Source: Taudactylus pleione
Lineage: Eukaryota; Chordata; Amphibia; Anura; Myobatrachidae
Reading direction: 5' to 3'
DNA length: 64,000 nucleotides
Assembly: GCA_031769625.1 (NCBI GenBank)
Contig: JAUIMM010001255.1
Span: 289,044-353,043 of the forward strand
The notes under the pieces were generated by a model, which saw nothing but the letters and a program-made list of their open reading frames with translations, ran no database searches and was not told the origin of the DNA. Every line of letters begins with the position of its first letter. The stretch's first letter is position 1. This document shows, one piece after another, positions 1 to 14,200 of this stretch. Made by a program: the position numbers and the translations under genes.

Positions 1-2999
1 CTTAAATGCAACTTGGGAGAAAAACCATTTCACATCACATTTGTGGGTCTTGGTCTTCAACACATCCAGTGAAATTTTGAGCTGTCTGTGTTTGCTACAA
101 GAGGAGATATCACAAAGTATGCGCTTTTGTTGTTTTCATTGCTTTCAATGCATTTTGGCTTAAAACGTGCATTTGCTGTTTTCTCTTAAATGCAACTTGG
201 GAGAAAAACCATTTCACATCACATTTGTGGGTCTTGGTCTTCAACACATCCAGTGAAATTTTGAGCTGTCTGTGTTTGCTACAAGAGGAGATATCACAAA
301 GTATGCGCTTTTGTTATTTCCATTGCTTTCAATGCATTTTGGCCTAAAACTTGCATTTGCTGTTTTCTCTTAAACGCAGCATGGGAGAAAAACCATTTCA
401 CATCATATTTGTGGGTTTTGGTCTTCAACACATCCAGTGAAATTTTGAGCTGTCTGTGGTTGCTACAAGAGGAGATATCACAAAGTATGCGCTTTTGTTG
501 TTTCCATTGCTTTCAAAGCATTTTGGCCTAAAACGTGCATTTGCTGTTTTCTCTTAAACGCAGCATGGGAGAAAAACCATTTCACATCACATTTGTGGGT
601 CTTGGTCTTCAACACATCCAGTGAAATTTTGAGCTGTCTGTGTTTGCTACAAGAGGAGATATCACAAAGTATGCGCTTTTGTTGTTTTCATTGCTTTCAA
701 TGCATTTTGGCCTAAAACTTGCATTTGCTGTTTTCTCTTAAATGCAACTTGGGAGAAAAAATATTTCACATCACATTTGTGGGTCTTGGTCTTCAACACA
801 TCCATTGAAATTTTGAGCTGTTTGTGTTTGCTACAAGAGGAGATATCACAAAGTTAGCGCTTTTGTTGTTTTCATTGCTTTCAATGCATTTTGGCATAAA
901 ACGAGCATTTGCTGTTTTCTCTTAAACGCAACATGGGAGAAAAACCATTTCACATCACATTTGTGGGTCTTGGTCTTCAACACATCCAGTGAAATTTTGA
1001 GCTGTCTGTGTTTGCTACAAGAGGAGATATCACAAAGTATGCGCTTTTGTTATTTCCATTGCTTTCAATGCATTTTGGCCTAAAACTTGCATTTGCTGTT
1101 TTCTCTTAAACGCAGCATGGGAGAAAAACCATTTCACATCACATTTGTGGGTTTTAGTCTTCAACACATCCAGTGAAATTTTGAGCAGTCTGTGTTTGCT
1201 ACAAGAGGAGATAACACAAAGTATGCGCTTTTGTTGTTTCCATTGCTTTCAATGCATTTTGGCCTAAAACTTGCATTTGCTGTTTTCTCTTAAACGCAAC
1301 ATGGGAGAAAAACCATTTCACATCACATTTGTGGGTTTTGGTCTTCAACACATCCAGTGAAATTTTGAGCTGTCTGTGTTTGCTACAAGAGGAGATAACA
1401 CAAAGTATGCGCTTTTGTGTTTCCATTGCTTTCAATGCATTTTGGCCTAAAACGTGCATTTGCTGTTTTCTCTCAAACGCAACATGGGAGAAAAACCATT
1501 TCACATCACATTTGTGGGTCTTGCTCTTCAACACATCCAGTGAAATTTTGAGCTGTCTGTGTTTGCTACAAGAGGAGATATCAGAAAGTATGCCCTTTTG
1601 TTATTTCCATTGCTTTCAATGCATTTTGGCCTAAAACTTGCATTTGCTGTTTTCTCTTAAACGCAACATGGGAGAAAAACCATTTCACATCACATTTGTT
1701 GGTTTTGGTCTTCAACACATCCAGTGAAATTTTGAGCTGTCTGTGTTTGCTACAAGAGGAGATATCACAAAGTATGCGCTTTTGTTGTTTCCATTGCTTT
1801 CAAAGCATTTTGGCCTAAAACGTGCATTTGCTGTTTTCTCTTAAACGCAGCATGGGAGAAAAACCATTTCACATCACATTTGTGGGTCTTGGTCTTCAAC
1901 ACATCCAGTGAAATTTTGAGCTGTCTGTGTTTGCTACAAGAGGAGATATCACAAAGTTAGCGCTTTTGTTGTTTTCATTGCTTTCAATGCATTTTGGCAT
2001 AAAACGAGCATTTGCTGTTTTCTCTTAAACGCAACATGGGAGAAAAACCATTTCACATCACATTTGTGGGTCTTGGTCTTCAACACATCCAGTGAAATTT
2101 TGAGCTGTCTGTGTTTGCTACAAGAGGAGATATCACAAAGTATGCGCTTTTGTTATTTCCATTGCTTTCAATGCATTTTGGCCTAAAACTTGCATTTGCT
2201 GTTTTCTCTTAAACGCAGCATGGGAGAAAAACCATTTCACATCACATTTGTGGGTTTTAGTCTTCAACACATCCAGTGAAATTTTGAGCTGTCTGTGTTT
2301 GCTACAAGAGGAGATAACACAAAGTATGCGCTTTTGTTGTTTCCATTGCTTTCAATGCATTTTGGCCTAAAACGTGCATTTGCTGTTTTCTCTTAAACGC
2401 AACATGGGAGAAAAACCATTTCACATCACATTTGTGGGTTTTGGTCTTCAACACATCCAGTGAAATTTTGAGCTGTCTGTGTTTGCTACAAGAGGAGATA
2501 ACACAAAGTATGCGCTTTTGTGTTTCCATTGCTTTCAATGCATTTTGGCCTAAAACGTGCATTTGCTGTTTTCTCTCAAACGCAACATGGGAGAAAAACC
2601 ATTTCACATCACATTTGTGGGTCTTGCTCTTCAACACATCCAGTGAAATTTTGAGCTGTCTGTGTTTGCTACAAGAGGAGATATCAGAAAGTATGCCCTT
2701 TTGTTATTTCCATTGCTTTCAAAGCATTTTGGCCTAAAACTTGCATTTGCTGTTTTCTCTTAAACGCAGCATGGGAGAAAAAACATTTCACATCACATTT
2801 GTGGGTCTTGGTCTTCAACACATCCAGTGAAATTTTGAGCTGTCTGTGTTTGCTACAAGAGGAGATATCACAAAGTATGCGCTTTTGTTGTTTTCATTGC
2901 TTTCAATGCATTTTGGCCTAAAACGTGCATTTGCTGTTTTCTCTTAAACGCAACATGGGAGAAAAACCATTTCACATCACATTTGTGGGTCTTGGTCTT

Positions 3000-5900
3000 C
3001 AACACATCCAGTGAAATTTTGAGCTGTCTGTGTTTGCTACAAGAGGAGATATCACAAAGTATGCGCTTTTGTTATTTCCATTGCTTTCAATGCATTTTGG
3101 CCTAAAACTTGCATTTGCTGTTTTCTCTTAAACGCAGCATGGGAGAAAAACCATTTCACATCACATTTGTGGGTTTTGGTCTTCAACACATCCAGTGAAA
3201 TTTTGAGCTGTCTGTGTTTGCTACAAGAGGAGATAACACAAAGTATGCGCTTTTGTGTTTACATTGCTTTCAATGCATTTTGGCCTAAAACGTGCATTTG
3301 CTTTTTTCTCTTAAACGCAACATGGGAGAAAAACCATTTCACATCACATTTGTGGGTCTTGGTCTTCAACACATCCAGTGAAATTTTGAGCTGTCTGTGT
3401 TTGCTACAAGAGGAGATATCACAAAGTATGCGCTTTTGTTGATTTCATTGCTTTCAATGCATTTTGGCCTAAAACGAGCATTTGCTGTTTTCTCTTAAAC
3501 GCAACATGGGAGAAAAACCATTTCACATCACATTTGTGGGTCTTGGTCTTCAACACATCCAGTGAAATTTTGAGCTGTCTGTGTTTGCTACAAGAGGAGA
3601 TATCACAAAGTATGCGCTTTTGTTGATTTCATTGCTTTCAATGCATTTTGGACTAAAACGAGCATTTGCTGTATTCTCTTAAACGCAACATGGGAGAAAA
3701 ACCATTTCACATCACATTTGTGGGTCTTGGTCTTCAACACATCCAGTGAAATTTTGAGCTGTCTGTGTTTGCTACAAGAGGAGATATCACAAAGTATGCG
3801 CTTTTGTTGTTATCATTGCTTTCAATGCATTTTGGCCTAAAACGTGCATTTGCTGTTTTCTCTTAAACGCAACATGGGAGAAAAACCATTTCACATCACA
3901 TTTGTGGGTCTTGGTCTTCAACACATCCAGTGAAATTTTGAGCTGTCTGTGTTTGCTACAAGAGGAGATATCACAAAGTATGCGCTTTTGTTGTTTCCAT
4001 TGCTTTCAATGTATTTTGGCCTAAAACGTGCATTTGCTGTTTTCTCTTAAAAACAACATGGGAGAAAAACCATTTCACATCACATTTGTGGGTCTTGGTC
4101 TTCAACACATCCAGTGAAATTTTGAGCTGTCTGTGTTTGCTACAAGAGGAGATATCACAAAGTATGCGCTTTTGTTGTTTTCATTGCTTTCAATGCATTT
4201 TGGCCTAAAACGAGCATTTGCTGTTTTCTCTTAAACGCAACATGGGAGAAAAACCATTTCACATCACATTTGTGGGTCTTGGTCTTCAACACATCCAGTG
4301 AAATTTTGAGCTGTCTGTGTTTGCTACAAGAGGAGATATCACAAAGAATGCGCTTTTGTTATTTCCATTGCTTTCAATGCATTTTGGCCTAAAACTTGCA
4401 TTTGCTGTTTTCTCTTAAACGCAGCATGGGAGAAAAACCATTTCACATCACATTTGTGGGTTTTGGTCTTCAATAACATCCAGTGAAATTTTGAGCTGTC
4501 TGTGTTTGCTACAAGAGGAGATAACACAAAGTATGCACTTTTGTTGTTTCCATTGCTTTCAATGCATTTTGGCCTAAAACGTGCATTTGCTGTTTTCTCT
4601 TAAACGCAACATGGGAGAAAAACCATTTCACATCACATTTGTGGGTTTTGGTCTTCAACACATCCAGTGAAATTTTGAGCTGTCTGTGTTTGCTACAAGA
4701 GGAGATAACACAAAGTATGCGCTTTTGTGTTTCCATTGCTTTCAATGCATTTTGGCCTAAAACGTGCATTTGCTGTTTTCTCTTAAACGCAGCATGGGAG
4801 AAAAACCATTTCACATCACATTTGTGGGTTTTAGTCTTCAACACATCCAGTGAAATTTTGAGCTGTCTGTGTTTGCTACAAGAGGAGTTAACACAAAGTA
4901 TGCGCTTTTGTTGTTTCCATTGCTTTCAATGCATTTTGGCCTAAAACATGCATTTGCTGTTTTCTCTTCAATGCAACATGGGAGAAAAACCATTTCACAT
5001 CACATTTGTGGGTTTTGGTCTTCAACACATCCAGTGAAATTTTGAGCTGTCTGTGTTTGCTACTAGAGGAGATATCACAAAGTATGCGCTTTTGTTGTTT
5101 TCATTGCTTTCAATGCATTTTGGCCTAAAACTTGCATTTGCTGTTTTCTCTTAAATGCAACATGGGAGAAAAACCATTTCACATCACATTTGTGGGTCTT
5201 GGTCTTCAACACATCCAGTGAAATTTTGAGCTGTCTGTGTTTGCTACAAGAGGAGATATCACAAAGTATGCGCTTTTGTTGTTTTCATTGCTTTCAATGC
5301 ATTTTGGCCTAAAACGTGCATTTGCTGTTTTCTCTTAAACGCAACATGGGAGAAAAACCATTTCACATCACATTTGTGTTTCTTGGTCTTCAACACATCC
5401 AGTGAAATTTTGAGCTGTCTGTGTTTGCTACAAGAGGAGATAACACAAAGTATGCGCTTTTGTGTTTCCATTGCTTTCAATGCATTTTGGCCTAAAACGT
5501 GCATTTGCTTTTTTCTCTTAAACGCAACATGGGAGAAAAACCATTTCACATCACATTTGTGGGTCTTGGTCTTCAACACATCCAGTGAAATTTTGAGCTG
5601 TCTGTGTTTGCTACAAGAGGAGATATCACAAAGTATGCGCTTTTGTTGATTTCATTGCTTTCAATGCATTTTGGCCTAAAACGAGCATTTGCTGTTTTCT
5701 CTTAAACGCAACATGGGAGAAAAACCATTTCACATCACATTTGTGGGTCTTGGTCTTCAACACATCCAGTGAAATTTTGAGCTGTCTGTGTTTGCTACAA
5801 GAGGAGATATCACAAAGTATGCGCTTTTGTTGATTTCATTGCTTTCAATGCATTTTGGCCTAAAACGAGCATTTGCTGTATTCTCTTAAACGCAACATGG

Positions 5901-8900
5901 GAGAAAAACCATTTCACATCACATTTGTGGGTCTTGGTCTTCAACACATCCAGTGAAATTTTGAGCTGTCTGTGTTTGCTACAAGAGGAGATATCACAAA
6001 GAATGCGCTTTTGTTGTTTTCATTGCTTTCAATGCATTTTGGCCTAAAACGTGCATTTGCTGTTTTCTCTTAAACGCAACATGGGAGAAAAACCATTTCA
6101 CATCACATTTGTGGGTCTTGGTCTTCAACACATCCAGTGAAATTTTGAGCTGTCTGTGTTTGCTACAAGAGGAGATATCACAAAGTATGCGCTTTTGTTG
6201 TTTCCATTGCTTTCAATGCATTTTGGCCTAAAACGTGCATTTGCTGTTTTCTCTTAAAAACAACATGGGAGAAAAACCATTTCACATCACATTTGTGGGT
6301 CTTGGTCTTCAACACATCCAGTGAAATTTTGAGCTGTCTGTGTTTGCTACAAGAGGAGATATCACAAAGTATGCGCTTTTGTTGTTTTCATTGCTTTCAA
6401 TGCATTTTGGCCTAAAACGAGCATTTGCTGTTTTCTCTTAAACGCAACATGGGAGAAAAACCATTTCACATCACATTTGTGGGTCTTGGTCTTCAACACA
6501 TCCAGTGAAATTTTGAGCTGTCTGTGTTTGCTACAAGAGGAGATATCACAAAGAATGCGCTTTTGTTATTTCCATTGCTTTCAATGCATTTTGGCCTAAA
6601 ACTTGCATTTGCTGTTTTCTCTTAAACGCAGCATGGGAGAAAAACCATTTCACATCACATTTGTGGGTTTTGGTCTTCAACACATCCAGTGAAATTTTGA
6701 GCTGTCTGTGTTTGCTACAAGAGGAGATAACACAAAGTATGCACTTTTGTTGTTTCCATTGCTTTCAATGCATTTTGGCCTAAAACGTTCATTTGCTGTT
6801 TTCTCTTAAACGCAACATGGGAGAAAAACCATTTCACATCACATTTGTGGGTTTTGGTCTTCAACACATCCAGTGAAATTTTGAGCTGTCTGTGTTTGCT
6901 ACAAGAGGAGATAACACAAAGTATGCGCTTTTGTGTTTCCATTGCTTTCAATGCATTTTGGCCTAAAACGTGCATTTGCTGTTTTCTCTCAAACGCAACT
7001 TGGGAGAAAAACCATTTCACATCACATTTGTGGGTCTTGGTCTTCAACACATCCAGTGAAATTTTGAGCTGTCTGTGTTTGCTACAAGAGGAGATATCAC
7101 AAAGTATGCGCTTTTGTTGTTTTCATTGCTTTCAATGCATTTTGGCCTAAAACGTGCATTTGCTGTTTTCTCTTAAACACAGCATGGGAGAAAAACCATT
7201 TCACATCACATTTGTGGGTCTTGGTCTTCAACACATCCAGTGAAATTTTGAGCTGTCTGTGTTTGCTACAAGAGGAGATATCACAAAGTATGCGCTTTTG
7301 TTGTTTTCATTGCTTTCAATGCATTTTGGCCTAAAACGTGCATTTGCTGTTTTCTCTTAAATGCAACTTGGGAGAAAAACCATTTCACATCACATTTGTG
7401 GGTCTTGGTCTTCAACACATCCAGTGAAATTTTGAGCTGTCTGTGTTTGCTACAAGAGGAGATATCACAAAGTATGCGCTTTTGTTGTTTTCATTGCTTT
7501 CAATGCATTTTGGCCTAAAACGTGCATTTGCTGTTTTCTCTTAAATGCAACTTGGGAGAAAAACCATTTCACATCACATTTGTGGGTCTTGGTCTTCAAC
7601 ACATCCAGTGAAATTTTGAGCTGTCTGTGTTTGCTACAAGAGGAGATATCACAAAGTTTGCGCTTTTGTTATTTCCATTGCTTTCAATGCATTTTGGCCT
7701 AAAACTTGCATTTGCTGTTTACTCTTAAACGCAGCATGGGAGAAAAACCATTTCACATCATATTTGTGGGTTTTGGTCTTCAACACATCCAGTGAAATTT
7801 TGAGCTGTCTGTGTTTGCTACAAGAGGAGATATCACAAAGTATGCGCTTTTGTTGTTTCCATTGCTTTCAAAGCATTTTGGCCTAAAACGTGCATTTGCT
7901 GTTTTCTCTTAAACGCAGCATGGGAGAAAAACCATTTCACATCACATTTGTGGGTCTTGGTCTTCAACACATCCAGTGAAATTTTGAGCTGTCTGTGTTT
8001 GCTACAAGAGGAGATATCACAAAGTATGCGCTTTTGTTGTTTTCATTGCTTTCAATGCATTTTGGCCTAAAACGTACATTTGGTGTTTTCTCTTAAACGC
8101 AACATGGGAGAAAAACCATTTCACATCACATTTGTGGGTCTTGGTCTTCAACACATCCAGTGAAATTTTGAGCTGTTTGTGTTTGCTACAAGAGGAGATA
8201 TCACAAAGTTAGCGCTTTTGTTGTTTTCATTGCTTTCAATGCATTTTGGCATAAAACGAGCATTTGCTGTTTTCTCTTAAACGCAACATGGGAGAAAAAC
8301 CATTTCATATCACATTTGTGGGTCTTGGTCTTCAACACATCCAGTGAAATTTTGAGCTGTCTGTGTTTGCTACAAGAGGAGATATCACAAAGTATGCGCT
8401 TTTGTTATTTCCATTGCTTTCAATGCATTTTGGCCTAAAACTTGCATTTGCTGTTTTCTCTTAAACGCAGCATGGGAGAAAAACCATTTCACATCACATT
8501 TGTGGGTTTTAGTCTTCAACACATCCAGTGAAATTTTGAGCCGTCTGTGTTTGCTACAAGAGGAGATAACACAAAGTATGCGCTTTTGTTGTTTCCATTG
8601 CTTTCAATGCATTTTGGCCTAAAACATGAATTTGCTGTTTTCTCTTAAACGCAACATGGGAGAAAAACCATTTCACATCACATTTGTGGGTTTTGGTCTT
8701 CAACACATCCAGTGAAATTTTGAGCTGTCTGTGTTTGCTACAAGAGGAGATAACACAAAGTATGCGCTTTTGTGTTTCCATTGCTTTCAATGCATTTTGG
8801 CCTAAAACGTGCATTTGCTGTTTTCTCTCAAACGCAACATGGGAGAAAAACCATTTCACATCACATTTGTGGGTCTTGCTCTTCAACACATCCAGTGAAA

Positions 8901-11275
8901 TTTTGAGCTGTCTGTGTTTGCTACAAGAGGAGATATCAGAAAGTATGCCCTTTTGTTATTTCCATTGCTATCAATGCATTTTGGCCTAAAACTTGCATTT
9001 GCTGTTTTCTCTTAAACGCAACATGGGAGAAAAACCATTTCACATCACATTTGTTGGTTTTGGTCTTCAACACATCCAGTGAAATTTTGAGCTGTCTGTG
9101 TTTGCTACAAGAGGAGATAACACAAAGTATGCGCTTTTGTTGTTTCCATTGCTTTCAATGCATTTTGGCCTAAAACGTGCATTTGCTGTTTTCTCTTAAA
9201 CGCAACATGGGAGAAAAACCATTTCACATCACATTTGTGGGTCTTGGTCTTCAACACATCCAGTGAAATTTTGAGCTGTCTGTGTTTGCTACAAGAGGAG
9301 ATATCACAAAGTATGCGCTTTTGTTGTTTTCATTGCTTTCAATGCATTTTGGCCTAAAAAGTGCATTTGCTGTTTTCTCTTAAACGCAACATGGGAGAAA
9401 AAACATTTCACATCACATTTGTGGGTCTTGGTCTTCAACACTTCCAGTGAAATTTTGAGCTGTCTGTGTTTGCTACAAGAGGAGATATCACAAAGTATGC
9501 GCTTTTGTTGTTTTCATTGCTTTCAATGCATTTTGGCCTAAAACGTGCATTTGCTGTTTTCTCTTAAACGCAACTTGGGAGAAAAACCATTTCACATCAC
9601 ATTTGTGGGTCCTGGTCTTCAACACATCCAGTGAAATTTTGAGCTGTCTGTGTTTGCTACAAGAGGAGATATCACAAAGTTAGCGCTTTTGTTGTTTTCA
9701 TTGCTTTCAATGCATTGTTGCATAAAACGGGCATTTGCTGTTTTCTCTTAAACGCAACATGGGAGAAAAACCATTTCACATCACATTTGTGGGTCTTGGT
9801 CTTCAACACATCCAGTGAAATTTTGAGCTGTCTGTGTTTGCTACAAGAGGAGATATCACAAAGTATGCGCTTTTGTTGTTTTCATTGCTTTCAATGCATT
9901 TTGGCCTAAAACGTGCATTTGCTGTTTTCTCTTAAACGCAACATGGGAGAAAAACCATTTCACATCACATTTGTGGGTCTTGGTCTTCAACACATCCAGT
10001 GAAATTTTGAGCTGTCTGTGTTTGCTACAAGAGGAGATATCACAAAGTATGCGCTTTTGTTGTTTTCATTGCTTTCAATGCATTTTGGCCTAAAACGTGC
10101 ATTTGCTGTTTTCTCTTAAACGCAACTTGGGAGAAAAACCATTTCACATCACATTTGTGGGTCCTGGTCTTCAACACATCCAGTGAAATTTTGAGCTGTC
10201 TGTGTTTGCTACAAGAGGAGATATCACAAAGTTAGCGCTTTTGTTGTTTTCATTGCTTTCAATGCATTTTTGCATAAAACGAGCATTTGCTGTTTTCTCT
10301 TAAACGCAACATGGGAGAAAAACCATTTCACATCACATTTGTGGGTCTTGGTCTTCAACACATCCAGTGAAATTTTGAGCTGTCTGTGTTTGCTACAAGA
10401 GGAGATATCACAAAGTATGCGCTTTTGTTATTTCCATTGCTTTCAATGCATTTTGGCCTAAAACTTGCATTTGCTGTTTTCTCTTAAACGCAGCATGGGA
10501 GAAAAACCATTTCACATCAAATTTGTGGGTTTTAGTCTTCAACACATCCAGTGAAATTTTGAGCTGTCTGTGTTTGCTACAAGAGGAGATAACACAAAGT
10601 ATGCGCTTTTGTTGTTTCCATTGCTTTCAATGCATTTTGGCCTAAAACGTGCATTTGCTGTTTTCTCTTAAACGCAACATGGGAGAAAAACCATTTCACA
10701 TCACATTTGTGGGTTTTGGTCTTCAACACATCCAGTGAAATTTTGAGCTGTCTGTGTTTGCTACAAGAGGAGATAACACAAAGTATGCGCTTTTGTGTTT
10801 CCATTGCTTTCAATGCATTTTGGCCTAAAACGTGCATTTGCTGTTTTCTCTCAAACGCAACATGGGAGAAAAACCATTTCACATCACATTTGTGGGTCTT
10901 GCTCTTCAACACATCCAGTGAAATTTTGAGCTGTCTGTGTTTGCTACAAGAGGAGATATCAGAAAGTATGCGCTTTTGTTATTTCCATTGCTTTCAATGC
11001 ATTTTGGCCTAAAACTTGCATTTGCTGTTTTCTCTTAAACGCAACATGGGAGAAAAACCATTTCACATCACATTTGTTGGTTTTGGTCTTCAACACATCC
11101 AGTGAAATTTTGAGCTGTCTGTGTTTGCTACAAGAGGAGATAACACAAAGTATGCGCTTTTGTTGTTTCCATTGCTTTCAATGCATTTTGGCCTAAAACG
11201 TGCATTTGCTGTTTTCTCTTAAACGCAACATGGGAGAAAAACCATTTCACATCACATTTGTGGGTTTTGGTCTTC
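3000..11275. repeat. 8,275-bp higher-order repeat, unit A (45 monomers)
   Basis: From about 3.0 kb onward the monomer variants recur in the same order exactly 8,275 bp later. 8,275 equals 45 x 184 minus 5, consistent with a net five missing bases from length variants. Diagnostic shared variants are the 185-bp monomer with CAATAACATC at 4471 and 12746, CTTAAAAACAAC monomers, and ATGTATTTTGG near 4010 and 12285. I noticed two base differences between units (6573 C / 14848 T, and 8083 G / 16358 C). Boundaries are approximate because neighbouring monomers are alike. Confidence 0.88.
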
Positions 11276-14200
11276 AACACATCCAGTGAAATTTTGAGCT
11301 GTCTGTGTTTGCTACAAGAGGAGATATCACAAAGTATGCGCTTTTGTTATTTCCATTGCTTTCAATGCATTTTGGCCTAAAACTTGCATTTGCTGTTTTC
11401 TCTTAAACGCAGCATGGGAGAAAAACCATTTCACATCACATTTGTGGGTTTTGGTCTTCAACACATCCAGTGAAATTTTGAGCTGTCTGTGTTTGCTACA
11501 AGAGGAGATAACACAAAGTATGCGCTTTTGTGTTTACATTGCTTTCAATGCATTTTGGCCTAAAACGTGCATTTGCTTTTTTCTCTTAAACGCAACATGG
11601 GAGAAAAACCATTTCACATCACATTTGTGGGTCTTGGTCTTCAACACATCCAGTGAAATTTTGAGCTGTCTGTGTTTGCTACAAGAGGAGATATCACAAA
11701 GTATGCGCTTTTGTTGATTTCATTGCTTTCAATGCATTTTGGCCTAAAACGAGCATTTGCTGTTTTCTCTTAAACGCAACATGGGAGAAAAACCATTTCA
11801 CATCACATTTGTGGGTCTTGGTCTTCAACACATCCAGTGAAATTTTGAGCTGTCTGTGTTTGCTACAAGAGGAGATATCACAAAGTATGCGCTTTTGTTG
11901 ATTTCATTGCTTTCAATGCATTTTGGACTAAAACGAGCATTTGCTGTATTCTCTTAAACGCAACATGGGAGAAAAACCATTTCACATCACATTTGTGGGT
12001 CTTGGTCTTCAACACATCCAGTGAAATTTTGAGCTGTCTGTGTTTGCTACAAGAGGAGATATCACAAAGTATGCGCTTTTGTTGTTATCATTGCTTTCAA
12101 TGCATTTTGGCCTAAAACGTGCATTTGCTGTTTTCTCTTAAACGCAACATGGGAGAAAAACCATTTCACATCACATTTGTGGGTCTTGGTCTTCAACACA
12201 TCCAGTGAAATTTTGAGCTGTCTGTGTTTGCTACAAGAGGAGATATCACAAAGTATGCGCTTTTGTTGTTTCCATTGCTTTCAATGTATTTTGGCCTAAA
12301 ACGTGCATTTGCTGTTTTCTCTTAAAAACAACATGGGAGAAAAACCATTTCACATCACATTTGTGGGTCTTGGTCTTCAACACATCCAGTGAAATTTTGA
12401 GCTGTCTGTGTTTGCTACAAGAGGAGATATCACAAAGTATGCGCTTTTGTTGTTTTCATTGCTTTCAATGCATTTTGGCCTAAAACGAGCATTTGCTGTT
12501 TTCTCTTAAACGCAACATGGGAGAAAAACCATTTCACATCACATTTGTGGGTCTTGGTCTTCAACACATCCAGTGAAATTTTGAGCTGTCTGTGTTTGCT
12601 ACAAGAGGAGATATCACAAAGAATGCGCTTTTGTTATTTCCATTGCTTTCAATGCATTTTGGCCTAAAACTTGCATTTGCTGTTTTCTCTTAAACGCAGC
12701 ATGGGAGAAAAACCATTTCACATCACATTTGTGGGTTTTGGTCTTCAATAACATCCAGTGAAATTTTGAGCTGTCTGTGTTTGCTACAAGAGGAGATAAC
12801 ACAAAGTATGCACTTTTGTTGTTTCCATTGCTTTCAATGCATTTTGGCCTAAAACGTGCATTTGCTGTTTTCTCTTAAACGCAACATGGGAGAAAAACCA
12901 TTTCACATCACATTTGTGGGTTTTGGTCTTCAACACATCCAGTGAAATTTTGAGCTGTCTGTGTTTGCTACAAGAGGAGATAACACAAAGTATGCGCTTT
13001 TGTGTTTCCATTGCTTTCAATGCATTTTGGCCTAAAACGTGCATTTGCTGTTTTCTCTTAAACGCAGCATGGGAGAAAAACCATTTCACATCACATTTGT
13101 GGGTTTTAGTCTTCAACACATCCAGTGAAATTTTGAGCTGTCTGTGTTTGCTACAAGAGGAGTTAACACAAAGTATGCGCTTTTGTTGTTTCCATTGCTT
13201 TCAATGCATTTTGGCCTAAAACATGCATTTGCTGTTTTCTCTTCAATGCAACATGGGAGAAAAACCATTTCACATCACATTTGTGGGTTTTGGTCTTCAA
13301 CACATCCAGTGAAATTTTGAGCTGTCTGTGTTTGCTACTAGAGGAGATATCACAAAGTATGCGCTTTTGTTGTTTTCATTGCTTTCAATGCATTTTGGCC
13401 TAAAACTTGCATTTGCTGTTTTCTCTTAAATGCAACATGGGAGAAAAACCATTTCACATCACATTTGTGGGTCTTGGTCTTCAACACATCCAGTGAAATT
13501 TTGAGCTGTCTGTGTTTGCTACAAGAGGAGATATCACAAAGTATGCGCTTTTGTTGTTTTCATTGCTTTCAATGCATTTTGGCCTAAAACGTGCATTTGC
13601 TGTTTTCTCTTAAACGCAACATGGGAGAAAAACCATTTCACATCACATTTGTGTTTCTTGGTCTTCAACACATCCAGTGAAATTTTGAGCTGTCTGTGTT
13701 TGCTACAAGAGGAGATAACACAAAGTATGCGCTTTTGTGTTTCCATTGCTTTCAATGCATTTTGGCCTAAAACGTGCATTTGCTTTTTTCTCTTAAACGC
13801 AACATGGGAGAAAAACCATTTCACATCACATTTGTGGGTCTTGGTCTTCAACACATCCAGTGAAATTTTGAGCTGTCTGTGTTTGCTACAAGAGGAGATA
13901 TCACAAAGTATGCGCTTTTGTTGATTTCATTGCTTTCAATGCATTTTGGCCTAAAACGAGCATTTGCTGTTTTCTCTTAAACGCAACATGGGAGAAAAAC
14001 CATTTCACATCACATTTGTGGGTCTTGGTCTTCAACACATCCAGTGAAATTTTGAGCTGTCTGTGTTTGCTACAAGAGGAGATATCACAAAGTATGCGCT
14101 TTTGTTGATTTCATTGCTTTCAATGCATTTTGGCCTAAAACGAGCATTTGCTGTATTCTCTTAAACGCAACATGGGAGAAAAACCATTTCACATCACATT

